From the NCBI GenBank assembly GCA_913778765.1, contig CAJYXO010000142.1:1-38905 (forward strand): a stretch of 38,905 nucleotides of DNA, given 5' to 3'. This DNA is from an uncultured Massilia sp. GTDB lineage: Bacteria > Pseudomonadota > Gammaproteobacteria > Burkholderiales > Burkholderiaceae_D. The position numbers were made by a program, and so were the translations under genes. This document shows positions 16,594 through 23,996 of the stretch, in pieces (position 1 is the stretch's first letter; each line of letters starts with the position of its first letter). The notes under the pieces were generated by a model. That model saw nothing but the letters and a program-made list of their open reading frames with translations. It was not told the origin of the DNA and did no database searches.

Positions 16594-16606
16594 ATGTCCA
16601 GGACAA
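16594..16606. promoter_or_regulatory. Putative operator 1 upstream of pyp
   Basis: ATGTCCAGGACAA contains a perfect palindrome, TGTCC-A-GGACA. It matches the second site at 16704 in 10 of 13 positions and shares the core TGTC-N3-GACA. It lies about 60 bp before the candidate pyp -35 box. Confidence 0.4.
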
Positions 16607-16703
16607 TTGTATCGGACGACCAGTCGCCTGCGATCGAAGGCATAATAGCAACAGGTGGAAATATTGAGCAATTTTCCCAAAAGCAACATAAAATCTCTTT
16701 TTC

Positions 16704-16716
16704 TTGTCCTAGACAA
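16704..16716. promoter_or_regulatory. Putative operator 2 just downstream of the pyp promoter
   Basis: TTGTCCTAGACAA is a perfect inverted repeat (TTGTC-CTA-GACAA) located about 12 bp after the candidate -10 box, a position where a bound repressor would block transcription. It is 110 bp from the related upstream site. Confidence 0.45.
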
Positions 16717-16745
16717 ACTAGAACAACCAATAAACAAGGAGCACC

Positions 16746-17135
16746 ATGCAGTCCACTCTGAACGTGATTGCCTTCGGCAAGGACGACATCGACAACACCC
16801 TGTCCGGGCTGTCCAGCAAGCAGATCGACGAACTGGCCTTCGGCGCCATCCAGCTCGACAGCCAGGGCAAGATTTTGCGCTACAACGAGGCGGAAGCGCA
16901 GATTACCGGCTGCCGGGCCGATGCCGTGATCGGCACCAACTTTTTCCGCGACCTTGCCCCGTGCACGAACACGGCGCGCTTCAAGGGCGTGTTCGACGCC
17001 GGGGTCCGCTCGAACAACCTGAACACCATGTTCGAGTACGTCTTCGACTACAAGATGACGCCGACCAGGGTAAAGATCCACATGAAGAAGGCCATCAGCG
17101 ACGGCACCTACTGGATCTTCGTCAAGCGCCTGTAA
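16746..17135 (+). CDS. pyp: Photoactive yellow protein (PYP)
   Basis: The 129-residue PAS-fold protein aligns along its whole length, with a +4 offset, with the Halorhodospira halophila PYP I remember (for example [17 protein letters not shown], the MTPT loop and a C-terminal VKR). Chromophore-pocket residues are conserved: Cys73 (Cys69, thioester to p-coumaric acid), Tyr46 (Tyr42), Glu50 (Glu46) and Thr54 (Thr50). Arg52 is replaced by Cys56. PYP is a cytoplasmic blue-light receptor whose p-coumaroyl group isomerises on light absorption. There is no fused output domain, so the partner is unknown. It leads an operon with genes for chromophore supply; its stop is 2 bp before the ligase ATG. Confidence 0.96.
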   Translation: MQSTLNVIAFGKDDIDNTLSGLSSKQIDELAFGAIQLDSQGKILRYNEAEAQITGCRADAVIGTNFFRDLAPCTNTARFKGVFDAGVRSNNLNTMFEYVFDYKMTPTRVKIHMKKAISDGTYWIFVKRL

Positions 17136-17137
17136 GC

Positions 17138-18370
17138 ATGCACGCACCAGCCACGCTCCTCGCCCCGTGGTGGGCCGACCGTTCCGCGCTGCTGCGCTTC
17201 GTCGCCGACCTGGCGGCGGGCGAGCTGGCGTCGCTGCGCCATGACCCGCAGCTGCTGCCCACCGGCTGGAGCGCGTCGCTGTCGCTGCAGCACGACCTCG
17301 GCGTCGATTCGCTCGAACTGCTGCAGCTGGCCGGCGCCCTGGCCGAAGCGCTGCAGATGGCGCGCAGCGGCGTCGAAGACTACCTGCTGGCGCGCCGCAC
17401 CCTGGCCGGCTGGCTGGACATCGCCGGCGCCGGCCTGCGGCACTGGGACGGCGAACTGACGTTCCGCACCTCGGGCAGCACGGGCGAACCGAAGCGCTGC
17501 AGCCACGCCCTGGCCGCGCTGGAGCAGGAAGCCGCCGCCCTCGCCGCGCTGTTCCCGGCGCGCCGCCGCCTGCTGCTGGCCGTGCCGTCGCACCACATCT
17601 ACGGCTTCCTGTTCGGCGTGCTGCTGCCGCGCCACCTCGGCCTGGGGCCGGACCAAGTGCTCAGCCTGCGCGGGCGCCTGCCTTCGCAGCTGGCGGCCCA
17701 GGCCCGGCCGGGCGACCTGGTGATCGGCCATCCGCAGTTCTGGCAGGCCGCGCTCGATGCGGACGTGCGCTTCGCGGACGGCGTGATGGGCGCAAGCTCG
17801 ACCGCGCCCTGCCCGGACGCCGTCGCCGCCCGCGCCGAGGCGGCTGGCCTGGCGCTGGTGCAGGTGTACGGCGCCTCCGAGACCGGCGGTATCGGCTGGC
17901 GCAGCTCGCACCGCGATCCCTATTGCCTGCTGCCCTACCTGCAGCGCGCGCCCGCCAGCGGCGACGGTACCGATGGCGATCTGCTGCGCCGCGGCGCCGA
18001 CGGCAGCGTCCGCGCGCTCGTGCCCCAGGACAGCCTGGCGTGGTGCGGCGAGGACCGCTTTACGGTCGGACCGCGCCGTGACGCCGCGGTCCAGGTGGGC
18101 GGCGTCAACGTGTTCCCGGAACGGGTGCGCCGGGTGCTGCTGGCGCATCCGCTGGTGGAAGACGCCGCGGTGCGACTGATGCGTCCCGACGAAGGTGTGC
18201 GCCTGAAAGCCTTCGTGGTGCCGCGCCCCGGCGCCGGCGATCATTTCACGCATGCGCTGCGCGCCTGGATCGACGCCCGCCTGGCGCCGATGGAAAGGCC
18301 GAAGGCGATCACGCTCGGGCCGCGGCTGCCGCTCGGCGTGCTGGGCAAGCCGGCCGACTGGCGCATTTGA
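17138..18370 (+). CDS. Carrier-protein/AMP-ligase fusion, likely p-coumarate-activating ligase
   Basis: A 410-residue protein. Residues about 15-97 look like an acyl carrier domain: helix 18-33, then HDLGVDSLELLQLAG with Ser58 in a DSL motif, then a final helix around 78-95. The adenylation part follows: TSGSTGEPK (111-119), VPSHHIYGFLFGVLLP (149-164), VYGASETGG (243-251) and a catalytic Lys404 in VLGKPADW. It is shorter than plant-type 4-coumarate:CoA ligases (about 540). From its place between pyp and an ammonia-lyase it should activate p-coumarate for loading onto PYP. The DSL domain suggests the thioester could be held on phosphopantetheine in cis rather than only as CoA; this is inference. 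The start lies 2 bp after the pyp stop. Confidence 0.85.
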   Translation: MHAPATLLAPWWADRSALLRFVADLAAGELASLRHDPQLLPTGWSASLSLQHDLGVDSLELLQLAGALAEALQMARSGVEDYLLARRTLAGWLDIAGAGLRHWDGELTFRTSGSTGEPKRCSHALAALEQEAAALAALFPARRRLLLAVPSHHIYGFLFGVLLPRHLGLGPDQVLSLRGRLPSQLAAQARPGDLVIGHPQFWQAALDADVRFADGVMGASSTAPCPDAVAARAEAAGLALVQVYGASETGGIGWRSSHRDPYCLLPYLQRAPASGDGTDGDLLRRGADGSVRALVPQDSLAWCGEDRFTVGPRRDAAVQVGGVNVFPERVRRVLLAHPLVEDAAVRLMRPDEGVRLKAFVVPRPGAGDHFTHALRAWIDARLAPMERPKAITLGPRLPLGVLGKPADWRI

Positions 18371-18382
18371 GGACAGCGAAGC

Positions 18383-19939
18383 ATGAGCATGAAGATCGAC
18401 CTTCCTCCCGGTCCGCTGCCCGCGGTGGTGTTCGGCGCCGGGCCGGTTTCCCTGCACGATGTGGTAGCGCTGTCCGCGCGCCGCGCGCGGCCGGTGCTGT
18501 CCGGCGATCCGGCTTTCGCCGCCCGCATCGACGCCGGCGCCGCCCTGCTGGAACGCATCCTGCGCGAAGACGGCGTGGTCTACGGCGTCACCACCGGCTA
18601 CGGCGATTCCTGCGACACCGCGATCCCGCCGGCGCTGGTCGGCGAGCTGCCGCAGCGCCTGCTGACCTACCACGGCTGCGGCCTCGGCACGCCCTTCACG
18701 CTGGAGCAGACCCGCGCCATCCTCGCGGTGCGCCTGGCCTCGCTGTGCCGCGGCCAGTCGGGCGTGAGCATGGACCTGCTGCGCGCCCTGTGCGCCCTGC
18801 TCGACCACGACATCCTGCCGGTGATTCCGTCGGAAGGCTCGGTGGGCGCCAGCGGCGACCTGACCCCGCTGTCCTACGTGGCGGCGGTGCTGTGCGGCGA
18901 GCGCGAAGTCTGGCGCGACGGCGCCCAGGTGCCGGCCCTGGCGGCGCTGCGGGCGGCCGGCCTGCGCCCGATCCGCCTGCGTCCGAAGGAAGGCCTGGCG
19001 CTGATGAACGGCACCGCCGCGATGACCGCGCTGGCCTGCCTGGCGGCTGAACGCGCGCAAAGCCTGTGCCGCCTGGCCGGCCGCATCACGGCGCTGTCCG
19101 CGGTCGCCCTGGAAAGCAATGCCTACCACTTCGACGAGGTGCTGTTCGCCGCCAAGCCCTATCCCGGGATGGCGCAGGTGGCGGAATGGATCCGCACCGA
19201 CCTCGGTTACGCGCCCGCGCTCGAGGAGCGCAACAGCGCGCGCCTGCAGGACCGCTACTCGATCCGCTGCGCGCCGCACGTGATCGGCGTGCTGATGGAT
19301 GCGTTGCCGTGGATGGTCCAGCACATCGAACTGGAGCTGAACAGCGCCAACGACAACCCGCTGGTCGACGTCGAGGGCGGACGCATCCTGCACGGCGGCC
19401 ACTTCTACGGCGGCCACATGGCCTTCGCGATGGACGGCATGAAGAATGCGGTGGCGAACCTGGCCGACCTGCTGGACCGCCAGATGGCGCTGCTGGTCGA
19501 CGCCCGCTACAACAACGGCCTGCCGTCCAACCTGCGCGGCGCCACGGGCAGCCGCGCCGCCATCAACCACGGGCTGAAGGCGCTGCAGATCAGCGTGTCG
19601 GCATGGACCGCGGAAGCGCTCAAGCTGACCATGCCGGCGTCGGTCTTTCATAAAGGCAGCATGGGCACCATCGCCGCGCGCGACTGCCTGCGCGTGACGG
19701 AACTGGTCGAACAGGTGGCGGCGGCCCTGCTGATCACGGTACGCCAGGCCTGTTGCCTGCGCCATCCGGACGGCCTGCCGCGCCGGCTCGGCGCCGGCCT
19801 GCGCGACAGCTACGAGCGGATCGCCGAACTGACGCCCTTCGTGGGCGAGGATCGCCGCCTCGACCACGATTTGCAGCGCCTGCTGGCGGTGATCCGCTAC
19901 GACGGCGCCGCCCTGTTGTGTAAAATATCTCCAGCATGA
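18383..19939 (+). CDS. Aromatic amino acid ammonia-lyase, probably tyrosine ammonia-lyase
   Basis: A 518-residue member of the HAL/PAL/TAL family. It has catalytic Tyr67 in YGVTTGYG, the self-forming MIO cofactor triad Ala156-Ser157-Gly158 in GSVGASGDLTPLSYV, NGTAAMTAL, the RLQDRYSIRCAPH block and NSANDNPLVD. It would deaminate L-tyrosine to p-coumarate, the PYP chromophore. The substrate-selectivity pair aligned with His89-Leu90 of the Rhodobacter TAL is Tyr96-His97 in YHGCGLG, so specificity is inferred from the operon rather than that position. GAGGACAG precedes the ATG. The stop overlaps the next gene by 4 bp. Confidence 0.88.
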   Translation: MSMKIDLPPGPLPAVVFGAGPVSLHDVVALSARRARPVLSGDPAFAARIDAGAALLERILREDGVVYGVTTGYGDSCDTAIPPALVGELPQRLLTYHGCGLGTPFTLEQTRAILAVRLASLCRGQSGVSMDLLRALCALLDHDILPVIPSEGSVGASGDLTPLSYVAAVLCGEREVWRDGAQVPALAALRAAGLRPIRLRPKEGLALMNGTAAMTALACLAAERAQSLCRLAGRITALSAVALESNAYHFDEVLFAAKPYPGMAQVAEWIRTDLGYAPALEERNSARLQDRYSIRCAPHVIGVLMDALPWMVQHIELELNSANDNPLVDVEGGRILHGGHFYGGHMAFAMDGMKNAVANLADLLDRQMALLVDARYNNGLPSNLRGATGSRAAINHGLKALQISVSAWTAEALKLTMPASVFHKGSMGTIAARDCLRVTELVEQVAAALLITVRQACCLRHPDGLPRRLGAGLRDSYERIAELTPFVGEDRRLDHDLQRLLAVIRYDGAALLCKISPA

Positions 19940-20850
19940 TGACCACATCGACCATCTCGACCGTTTTCAGCATCGCCGCCGTCGAGCGCGAGACCCGGCT
20001 GTCCAAGGACGTGCTGCGGGTCTGGGAGCGGCGCTACGGCTTTCCGCAGCCGGTTCGCGACGCCAACGGCGAGCGCTGCTACCCGGCCGAGCAGGTCGAG
20101 CGCCTGCGCCTGATGAAACGCCTGATGGACCAGGGCCACCGTCCCGGTTCCCTGGCCGCGCTGGCGCAGGACGAGCTGGCGGCATTGGCGCTGCCACAGC
20201 GTGGGGCGGCCGCGGATGCCGAAGGCGGGGATGGCGCCATCGCCCCGCTGCTGGCCATGATCCGGGCGCGCGATCCGGCCGCCTTCCAGCATGCCCTGCG
20301 CCAGTGCCTGGCGCGCCAGGGACTCGAACGCTTCATCGCCCAGACCGCGGCGCCGCTGACGGCGGCGGTCGGCGACTGCTGGGAAGACGGCCGCTTCGAC
20401 GTCTTCGACGAGCATTTCTATACGGAGTCGATGGAGCGCCTGCTGCGCCAGGCGATCGCCGACCTGCCGGCGCCGCGCCAGGGCCAGGGACGGCGCATCC
20501 TGCTGACCACGGTGCCGGGCGAACAGCACGGCCTCGGCCTGCTGATGGCGGAAGCCGTCTTCGCGCTGGAAGGCGTCACCTGCATTTCGCTTGGCACGGA
20601 AACGCCGCTGCTCGACATCGCGCGCGCCGCCGCGGCCTATGGCGCCGGCGTGGTGGCGCTGTCGTTCTCGAACGCCTACCCGCGCCGCCAGGTCGCGCCG
20701 GCACTCGGCCAGCTGCGCCAGGCCCTGCCCGACGGCGTCGAGCTGTGGGCCGGCGGCGTCGGCGTCGCGCGCCTCGACGAAGTGGTCGGCGTGCGGCTGC
20801 TGCCGACGCTGGATGCCGGCCGCCAGGCGCTGGCCGGATCGCAGGCCTGA
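19936..20850 (+). CDS. MerR-type regulator with B12-binding domain (CarH/LitR-like)
   Basis: The 304-residue protein has a MerR helix-turn-helix (residues 10-75; RLSKDVLRVWERRYGFPQP, then CYPAEQVERLRLMKRL) and a C-terminal cobalamin module. The four-helix part carries the CarH signature W-x9-EH (Trp149, Glu159-His160). The Rossmann part has E-x-H-x-x-G (Glu196, His198, Gly201), with His198 the expected cobalt ligand. CarH and LitR bind DNA with adenosylcobalamin in the dark and release it in light. The residue after the Trp is Glu150, whereas Thermus CarH has the cobalt-capping His132 there. It overlaps the lyase stop (ATGATGA), so it is co-transcribed with pyp and may control the operon. Confidence 0.9.
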   Translation: MMTTSTISTVFSIAAVERETRLSKDVLRVWERRYGFPQPVRDANGERCYPAEQVERLRLMKRLMDQGHRPGSLAALAQDELAALALPQRGAAADAEGGDGAIAPLLAMIRARDPAAFQHALRQCLARQGLERFIAQTAAPLTAAVGDCWEDGRFDVFDEHFYTESMERLLRQAIADLPAPRQGQGRRILLTTVPGEQHGLGLLMAEAVFALEGVTCISLGTETPLLDIARAAAAYGAGVVALSFSNAYPRRQVAPALGQLRQALPDGVELWAGGVGVARLDEVVGVRLLPTLDAGRQALAGSQA

Positions 20851-20854
20851 GGAC

Positions 20855-21370
20855 TTACTTCGCCGCTTTCCCTTCGGCCGCTTTCTGCTCCGCGGCCTTC
20901 ACCAGGCTGGTCACCTGCCCCGCCACCTCGTTCGGCACCGCCATCGACAGCTGGTAGTGGACGATCTCGAAACCCGTCGCCGTCTTGCGGATCACGCCGC
21001 TGGCCATGCAGTGGCCCATGTTCGGGGTGTCGAGCAGTTCGTCGAACCAGATCGTCTTGCCGTCATCGGCCGCGTAGACGTTGCGCCGGGTGGCGTGAAA
21101 ACGCCAGGCCGAGCCGCGTTCGAAGAACTTGCGCGCCCATTCCTTGAAGGCGTCGCGCTGCCACAGCTCGCCGCGGTCGGTGCCGATGTAAACGCCGTCC
21201 GGCGCGATCTTGTCGAAGTAGGCCATGCGCGCATGGGCGGCATCGTCGTGCCAGGCGTCGACGAAGGCGTTGACCTGTTTGGCCAGTGCGGGGCTGGCAT
21301 TCGCGGCTTGTACGGCTTGTGTCAGGTTCGCGGCGAGCAGCGCGCCCGCCAGGATCAGGGATTTCAGCAT
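20855..21370 (-). CDS. Exported SnoaL-like (NTF2-fold) protein
   Basis: A 171-residue protein with a Sec signal (MLKSLILAGALLAANLTQA) and an NTF2/SnoaL-like body: FVDAWHDDAAHARMAYFDKI, GVYIGTDRGELWQRDAFKEW, and ETATGF-like GVIRKTATGFEIVHYQLS. This fold occurs in ketosteroid isomerase-like enzymes and in binding proteins; no catalytic set can be assigned. The Lys/Ala-rich C-terminus is probably disordered. AAGGAC lies 8 bp before the ATG. It ends 4 bp from the convergent regulator gene and is not part of the PYP operon. Confidence 0.82.
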   Translation of the reverse strand: MLKSLILAGALLAANLTQAVQAANASPALAKQVNAFVDAWHDDAAHARMAYFDKIAPDGVYIGTDRGELWQRDAFKEWARKFFERGSAWRFHATRRNVYAADDGKTIWFDELLDTPNMGHCMASGVIRKTATGFEIVHYQLSMAVPNEVAGQVTSLVKAAEQKAAEGKAAK

Positions 21371-21500
21371 CGGAAATGTCCTTCATCGTAGGCATTGTTA
21401 TGCAGACATTGTACGTTGGAAATGTAACCAAATGTGCAAGATGCCCGCTTGTTCAAGAACTCGTGTAGAGTTGGTTCGACAACAACACTGTGCGGATGCG

Positions 21501-21905
21501 ATGAAAGCATGGACGTGGATGACGGTGGTGGGACTGGGTCTGGCTTGCGTGCCGGCCTTGGCGCAGGAGCTAATCGACGAACGCAAAGACGCGGCGGCGC
21601 ACGCGCCGTTGAAGCTGCGCCTGACCGACGAGGTGATCAGCAAAGCGGTGCGCGAATCGCTGGCGGAGAGTCCGCGCGTCCCGCTGCGGGAAGCCGGCAA
21701 GGTGCTCAGCGGCGACGCGTACCAGAAGTTCGAACGCGCGTTTTCCGAGGCCGAGAAACCGGGCTGCCTGCACCCGGACGCGACCAAGTTCCAGCCCAGT
21801 TCCACGGTCATCGGAAAAGGCGGCGCCGGCTGGAACGTCGGCGTCGGCGGCCTGTTCGCCCTGCCGTTCTGGGCCGCCGCCATCGTGCGCGGCAAGTGCA
21901 ATTGA
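21501..21905 (+). CDS. Exported protein of unknown function
   Basis: The 134-residue product starts MKAWTWMTVVGLGLACVPALAQ, a Sec signal. The mature part is charged and helical (LRLTDEVISKAVRESLAES, GDAYQKFERAFSEAEKPGC) and ends with a short hydrophobic stretch (VGVGGLFALPFWAAAIV). Two cysteines remain near the C-terminus (Cys in KPGCLHPD and in RGKCN). No family is recognised. It is divergent from the SnoaL-like gene across 130 bp and followed by DUF3297. Confidence 0.72.
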   Translation: MKAWTWMTVVGLGLACVPALAQELIDERKDAAAHAPLKLRLTDEVISKAVRESLAESPRVPLREAGKVLSGDAYQKFERAFSEAEKPGCLHPDATKFQPSSTVIGKGGAGWNVGVGGLFALPFWAAAIVRGKCN

Positions 21906-21936
21906 GGCGCGATCCGGAATCGTGGATAATGTCGCC

Positions 21937-22188
21937 ATGAACGATACTACCCAACTCCCTCCCCTGCCCGACCACCTGTCGATCGATCCGCGTAGCCCTT
22001 TCCATGACGCGGAAGTCTTCAAGCACCCGGTCGGCATCCGTTTCAACGGCAAAGAACGCACCGACGTCGAGGAATACTGCGTCAGCGAAGGCTGGATCAA
22101 GGTCGCGGCCGGCAAGGTCGTGGACCGCAAGGGCCGGCCGATGCTGATCAAGCTGAAGGGCGCGGTCGAGCCTTACTACGCTACCTGA
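21937..22188 (+). CDS. DUF3297 family protein
   Basis: An 83-residue cytoplasmic protein with the family signature LPDHLSIDPRSPFHD, GIRFNGKERTDVEEYCVSEG and GRPMLIKLKGAVEPY. The family is widespread in proteobacteria and has no assigned function that I know. A GTG five codons upstream (21922) is an alternative start. It is followed by a clear terminator. Confidence 0.88.
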   Translation: MNDTTQLPPLPDHLSIDPRSPFHDAEVFKHPVGIRFNGKERTDVEEYCVSEGWIKVAAGKVVDRKGRPMLIKLKGAVEPYYAT

Positions 22189-22210
22189 TCGAATCCCGTC
22201 TTATTGCTGT

Positions 22211-22247
22211 GACGGCCGCCGGAGCGATCCGGCGGTCGTTTTCTTTT
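22211..22247 (+). terminator. Intrinsic terminator after the DUF3297 gene
   Basis: The stem GCCGCCGGA/TCCGGCGGT is closed by a GCGA tetraloop, extended outward by further pairs, and followed by TTTTCTTTT. Confidence 0.85.
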
Positions 22248-22259
22248 CAGCGCCGGCAA

Positions 22260-22298
22260 CGATAAAAAAAGCGAGCCCGCGGGCTCGCTTTTTTATCG
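22260..22298 (-). terminator. Terminator of the sdh-gltA operon
   Basis: An almost perfect palindrome: GCGAGCCCGCGGGCTCGC flanked by A7 and T6 and by CGAT/ATCG. It lies 17 bp after the gltA stop and can work on both strands. Confidence 0.9.
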
Positions 22299-22314
22299 GC
22301 GTATAAAACGCGGA

Positions 22315-23616
22315 TCAGCGCTTGTCGATCGACGGCACGTCGCGGCGCGGCGAACCGACGAACAGCTGGCGCGGGCGGCCGATCTTCTGTTCCGGGTCGG
22401 CGATCATCTCGTTCCACTGGGCGATCCAGCCCACGGTACGGGCCATCGCGAAGATGCCGGTGAACAGCGAGACCGGGATGCCCAGGGCCGACTGCACGAT
22501 GCCCGAGTAGAAGTCGACGTTCGGGTACAGCTTGCGCGACACGAAGTATTCGTCGTTCAGGGCGATCTTTTCCAGTTCCATGGCCAGCTTGAACAGCGGG
22601 TCGTCCTGCAGGCCCAGTTCGTTCAGCACTTCGTGGCAGGTTTCGCGCATCAGCTTGGCGCGCGGGTCGAAGTTCTTGTACACGCGGTGACCGAAGCCCA
22701 TCAGCTTGACGCCCGAGTTCTTGTCCTTGACCTTCTCGATGAAGGCCGGGATGTTCTCGACCGAGCCGATTTCCTTCAGCATGTTCAGGGCGGCTTCGTT
22801 GGCGCCGCCGTGCGCCGGGCCCCACAGGCAGGCGATGCCGGCTGCGATACAGGCGAACGGGTTGGCGCCCGACGAACCGGCCAGGCGGACGGTCGAGGTC
22901 GACGCGTTCTGCTCGTGGTCGGCGTGCAGGATCAGGATGCGGTCCAGGGCGCGCACCAGCACGTCGTTGACCTTGTACTCTTCGCACGGGTTACCGAACA
23001 TCATGTGCATGAAGTTCGCGCTGTACGACAGGTCGTTGCGCGGGTACATGAACGGCTGGCCGATCGAGTACTTGTAGGCCATCGCGACCAGGGTCGGCAG
23101 CTTGGCGATCAGGCGGATCGCCGAGATTTCGCGCTGCTTCGGATCGTTGATGTCCAGCGAGTCGTGGTAGAACGAGGCCAGCGCGCCGACGGTGCCGACC
23201 AGCACCGACATCGGGTGCGCGTCGCGGCGGAAGCCGCGGAAGAAGAAGTTCATCTGCTCGTGAATCATCGTGTGACGGGTCACGGTGTTCTCGAACGTCG
23301 CCTTCTGCTCGGCGGTCGGCAGCTCGCCGTTCAGCAGCAGGTAGCAGGTTTCCAGGAAGTCGCAGTTGACCGCCAGCTGCTCGATCGGGTAGCCGCGGTA
23401 CAGCAGCTCGCCCTTGTCGCCGTCGATGTAGGTGATGCTCGAGTTGCACGCGGCGGTCGACATGAAGCCCGGGTCGTAGGTGAACTTGCCGGTCTGGCCG
23501 TACAGCTTGCGGATGTCGATGACGTCCGGGCCAATGGTGCCCTTGTAGATCGGCATGTCGATCGACGCGCTGCCGTCCGAGAACGACAGGGTGGCTTTGG
23601 TTTCAGAGGTATTCAT
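22315..23616 (-). CDS. gltA: Citrate synthase
   Basis: The 433-residue enzyme condenses acetyl-CoA and oxaloacetate. It is the type found in Gram-negative bacteria, with the extended N-terminal domain ([32 protein letters not shown]). Catalytic residues are in [11 protein letters not shown] (His), [13 protein letters not shown] (His) and PNVDFYSGI (Asp). The start is [10 protein letters not shown], preceded by GGAAAGGAAG; the frame is open further upstream but lacks a ribosome site there. It is the last gene of the sdh operon, 31 bp after sdhE. Confidence 0.98.
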   Translation of the reverse strand: MNTSETKATLSFSDGSASIDMPIYKGTIGPDVIDIRKLYGQTGKFTYDPGFMSTAACNSSITYIDGDKGELLYRGYPIEQLAVNCDFLETCYLLLNGELPTAEQKATFENTVTRHTMIHEQMNFFFRGFRRDAHPMSVLVGTVGALASFYHDSLDINDPKQREISAIRLIAKLPTLVAMAYKYSIGQPFMYPRNDLSYSANFMHMMFGNPCEEYKVNDVLVRALDRILILHADHEQNASTSTVRLAGSSGANPFACIAAGIACLWGPAHGGANEAALNMLKEIGSVENIPAFIEKVKDKNSGVKLMGFGHRVYKNFDPRAKLMRETCHEVLNELGLQDDPLFKLAMELEKIALNDEYFVSRKLYPNVDFYSGIVQSALGIPVSLFTGIFAMARTVGWIAQWNEMIADPEQKIGRPRQLFVGSPRRDVPSIDKR

Positions 23617-23647
23617 TGCACTTCCTTTCCAGGTTCGGATGGTTTCG

Positions 23648-23914
23648 TTACGCTTGCCGCAGGCGCGCCACCAATGCGCGCACATGCGGCAGGTCGACCT
23701 CGCCCTCGGGCTCGGCGCGACCGAGCAGCAGGTCCATCAGCGGGTTGTCCGCCAGGTCCAGCAACCGGGTCAGCGCATCGACTTCTTCGTCCGTGAGTTC
23801 CTCTTCGTGCGCATCCAGGAAGCGCGTGAGGATCAGGTCGTTTTCGAGCAGGCCCCGGCGTGCGCGCCAGCGCAGGCGTGCACGGTTGGCGGGGTCGGAT
23901 TGATGCGTTTTCAC
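23648..23914 (-). CDS. sdhE: Succinate dehydrogenase flavinylation factor SdhE
   Basis: An 88-residue small helical protein with [11 protein letters not shown], the conserved RGxxE motif that contacts SdhA, followed by [17 protein letters not shown] and [15 protein letters not shown]. SdhE promotes covalent attachment of FAD to SdhA. It sits between sdhB and gltA, as in many betaproteobacteria. Confidence 0.93.
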   Translation of the reverse strand: MKTHQSDPANRARLRWRARRGLLENDLILTRFLDAHEEELTDEEVDALTRLLDLADNPLMDLLLGRAEPEGEVDLPHVRALVARLRQA

Positions 23915-23996
23915 ACTAGAGTCCGTTGTTCGGTCAACATGATACTCCGGCTGCCGTTTATCGACAGCACGGTAGTTCTACTATATCGATGGCGCC

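Larger units (their letters stand above)
16536..16745. promoter_or_regulatory. Divergent gluQ/pyp regulatory region
   Basis: This 210-bp gap is clearly more AT-rich on its pyp side than the surrounding sequence. A candidate promoter for pyp is TTGAGC (16664-16669), 17 bp, CATAAA (16687-16692), and AAGGAG (16736-16741) precedes the pyp ATG. On the minus strand a TACAAT (16606-16611) could be a -10 element for gluQ, but no good -35 is seen. No cobalamin riboswitch is recognisable. Confidence 0.55.

Noticed and set aside
16536..16745. A cobalamin riboswitch upstream of pyp, suggested by the B12-type regulator
   Set aside because: There is no B12-box-like sequence, and the leader after the candidate promoter is too short (about 47 nt).
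17108..19948. A 946-codon open frame on the minus strand opposite the ligase and ammonia-lyase genes
   Set aside because: It is a composition shadow of the GC-rich plus-strand genes: low-complexity Arg/Ala/Gln/His content, no recognisable domain, and it lies over two clear enzymes.
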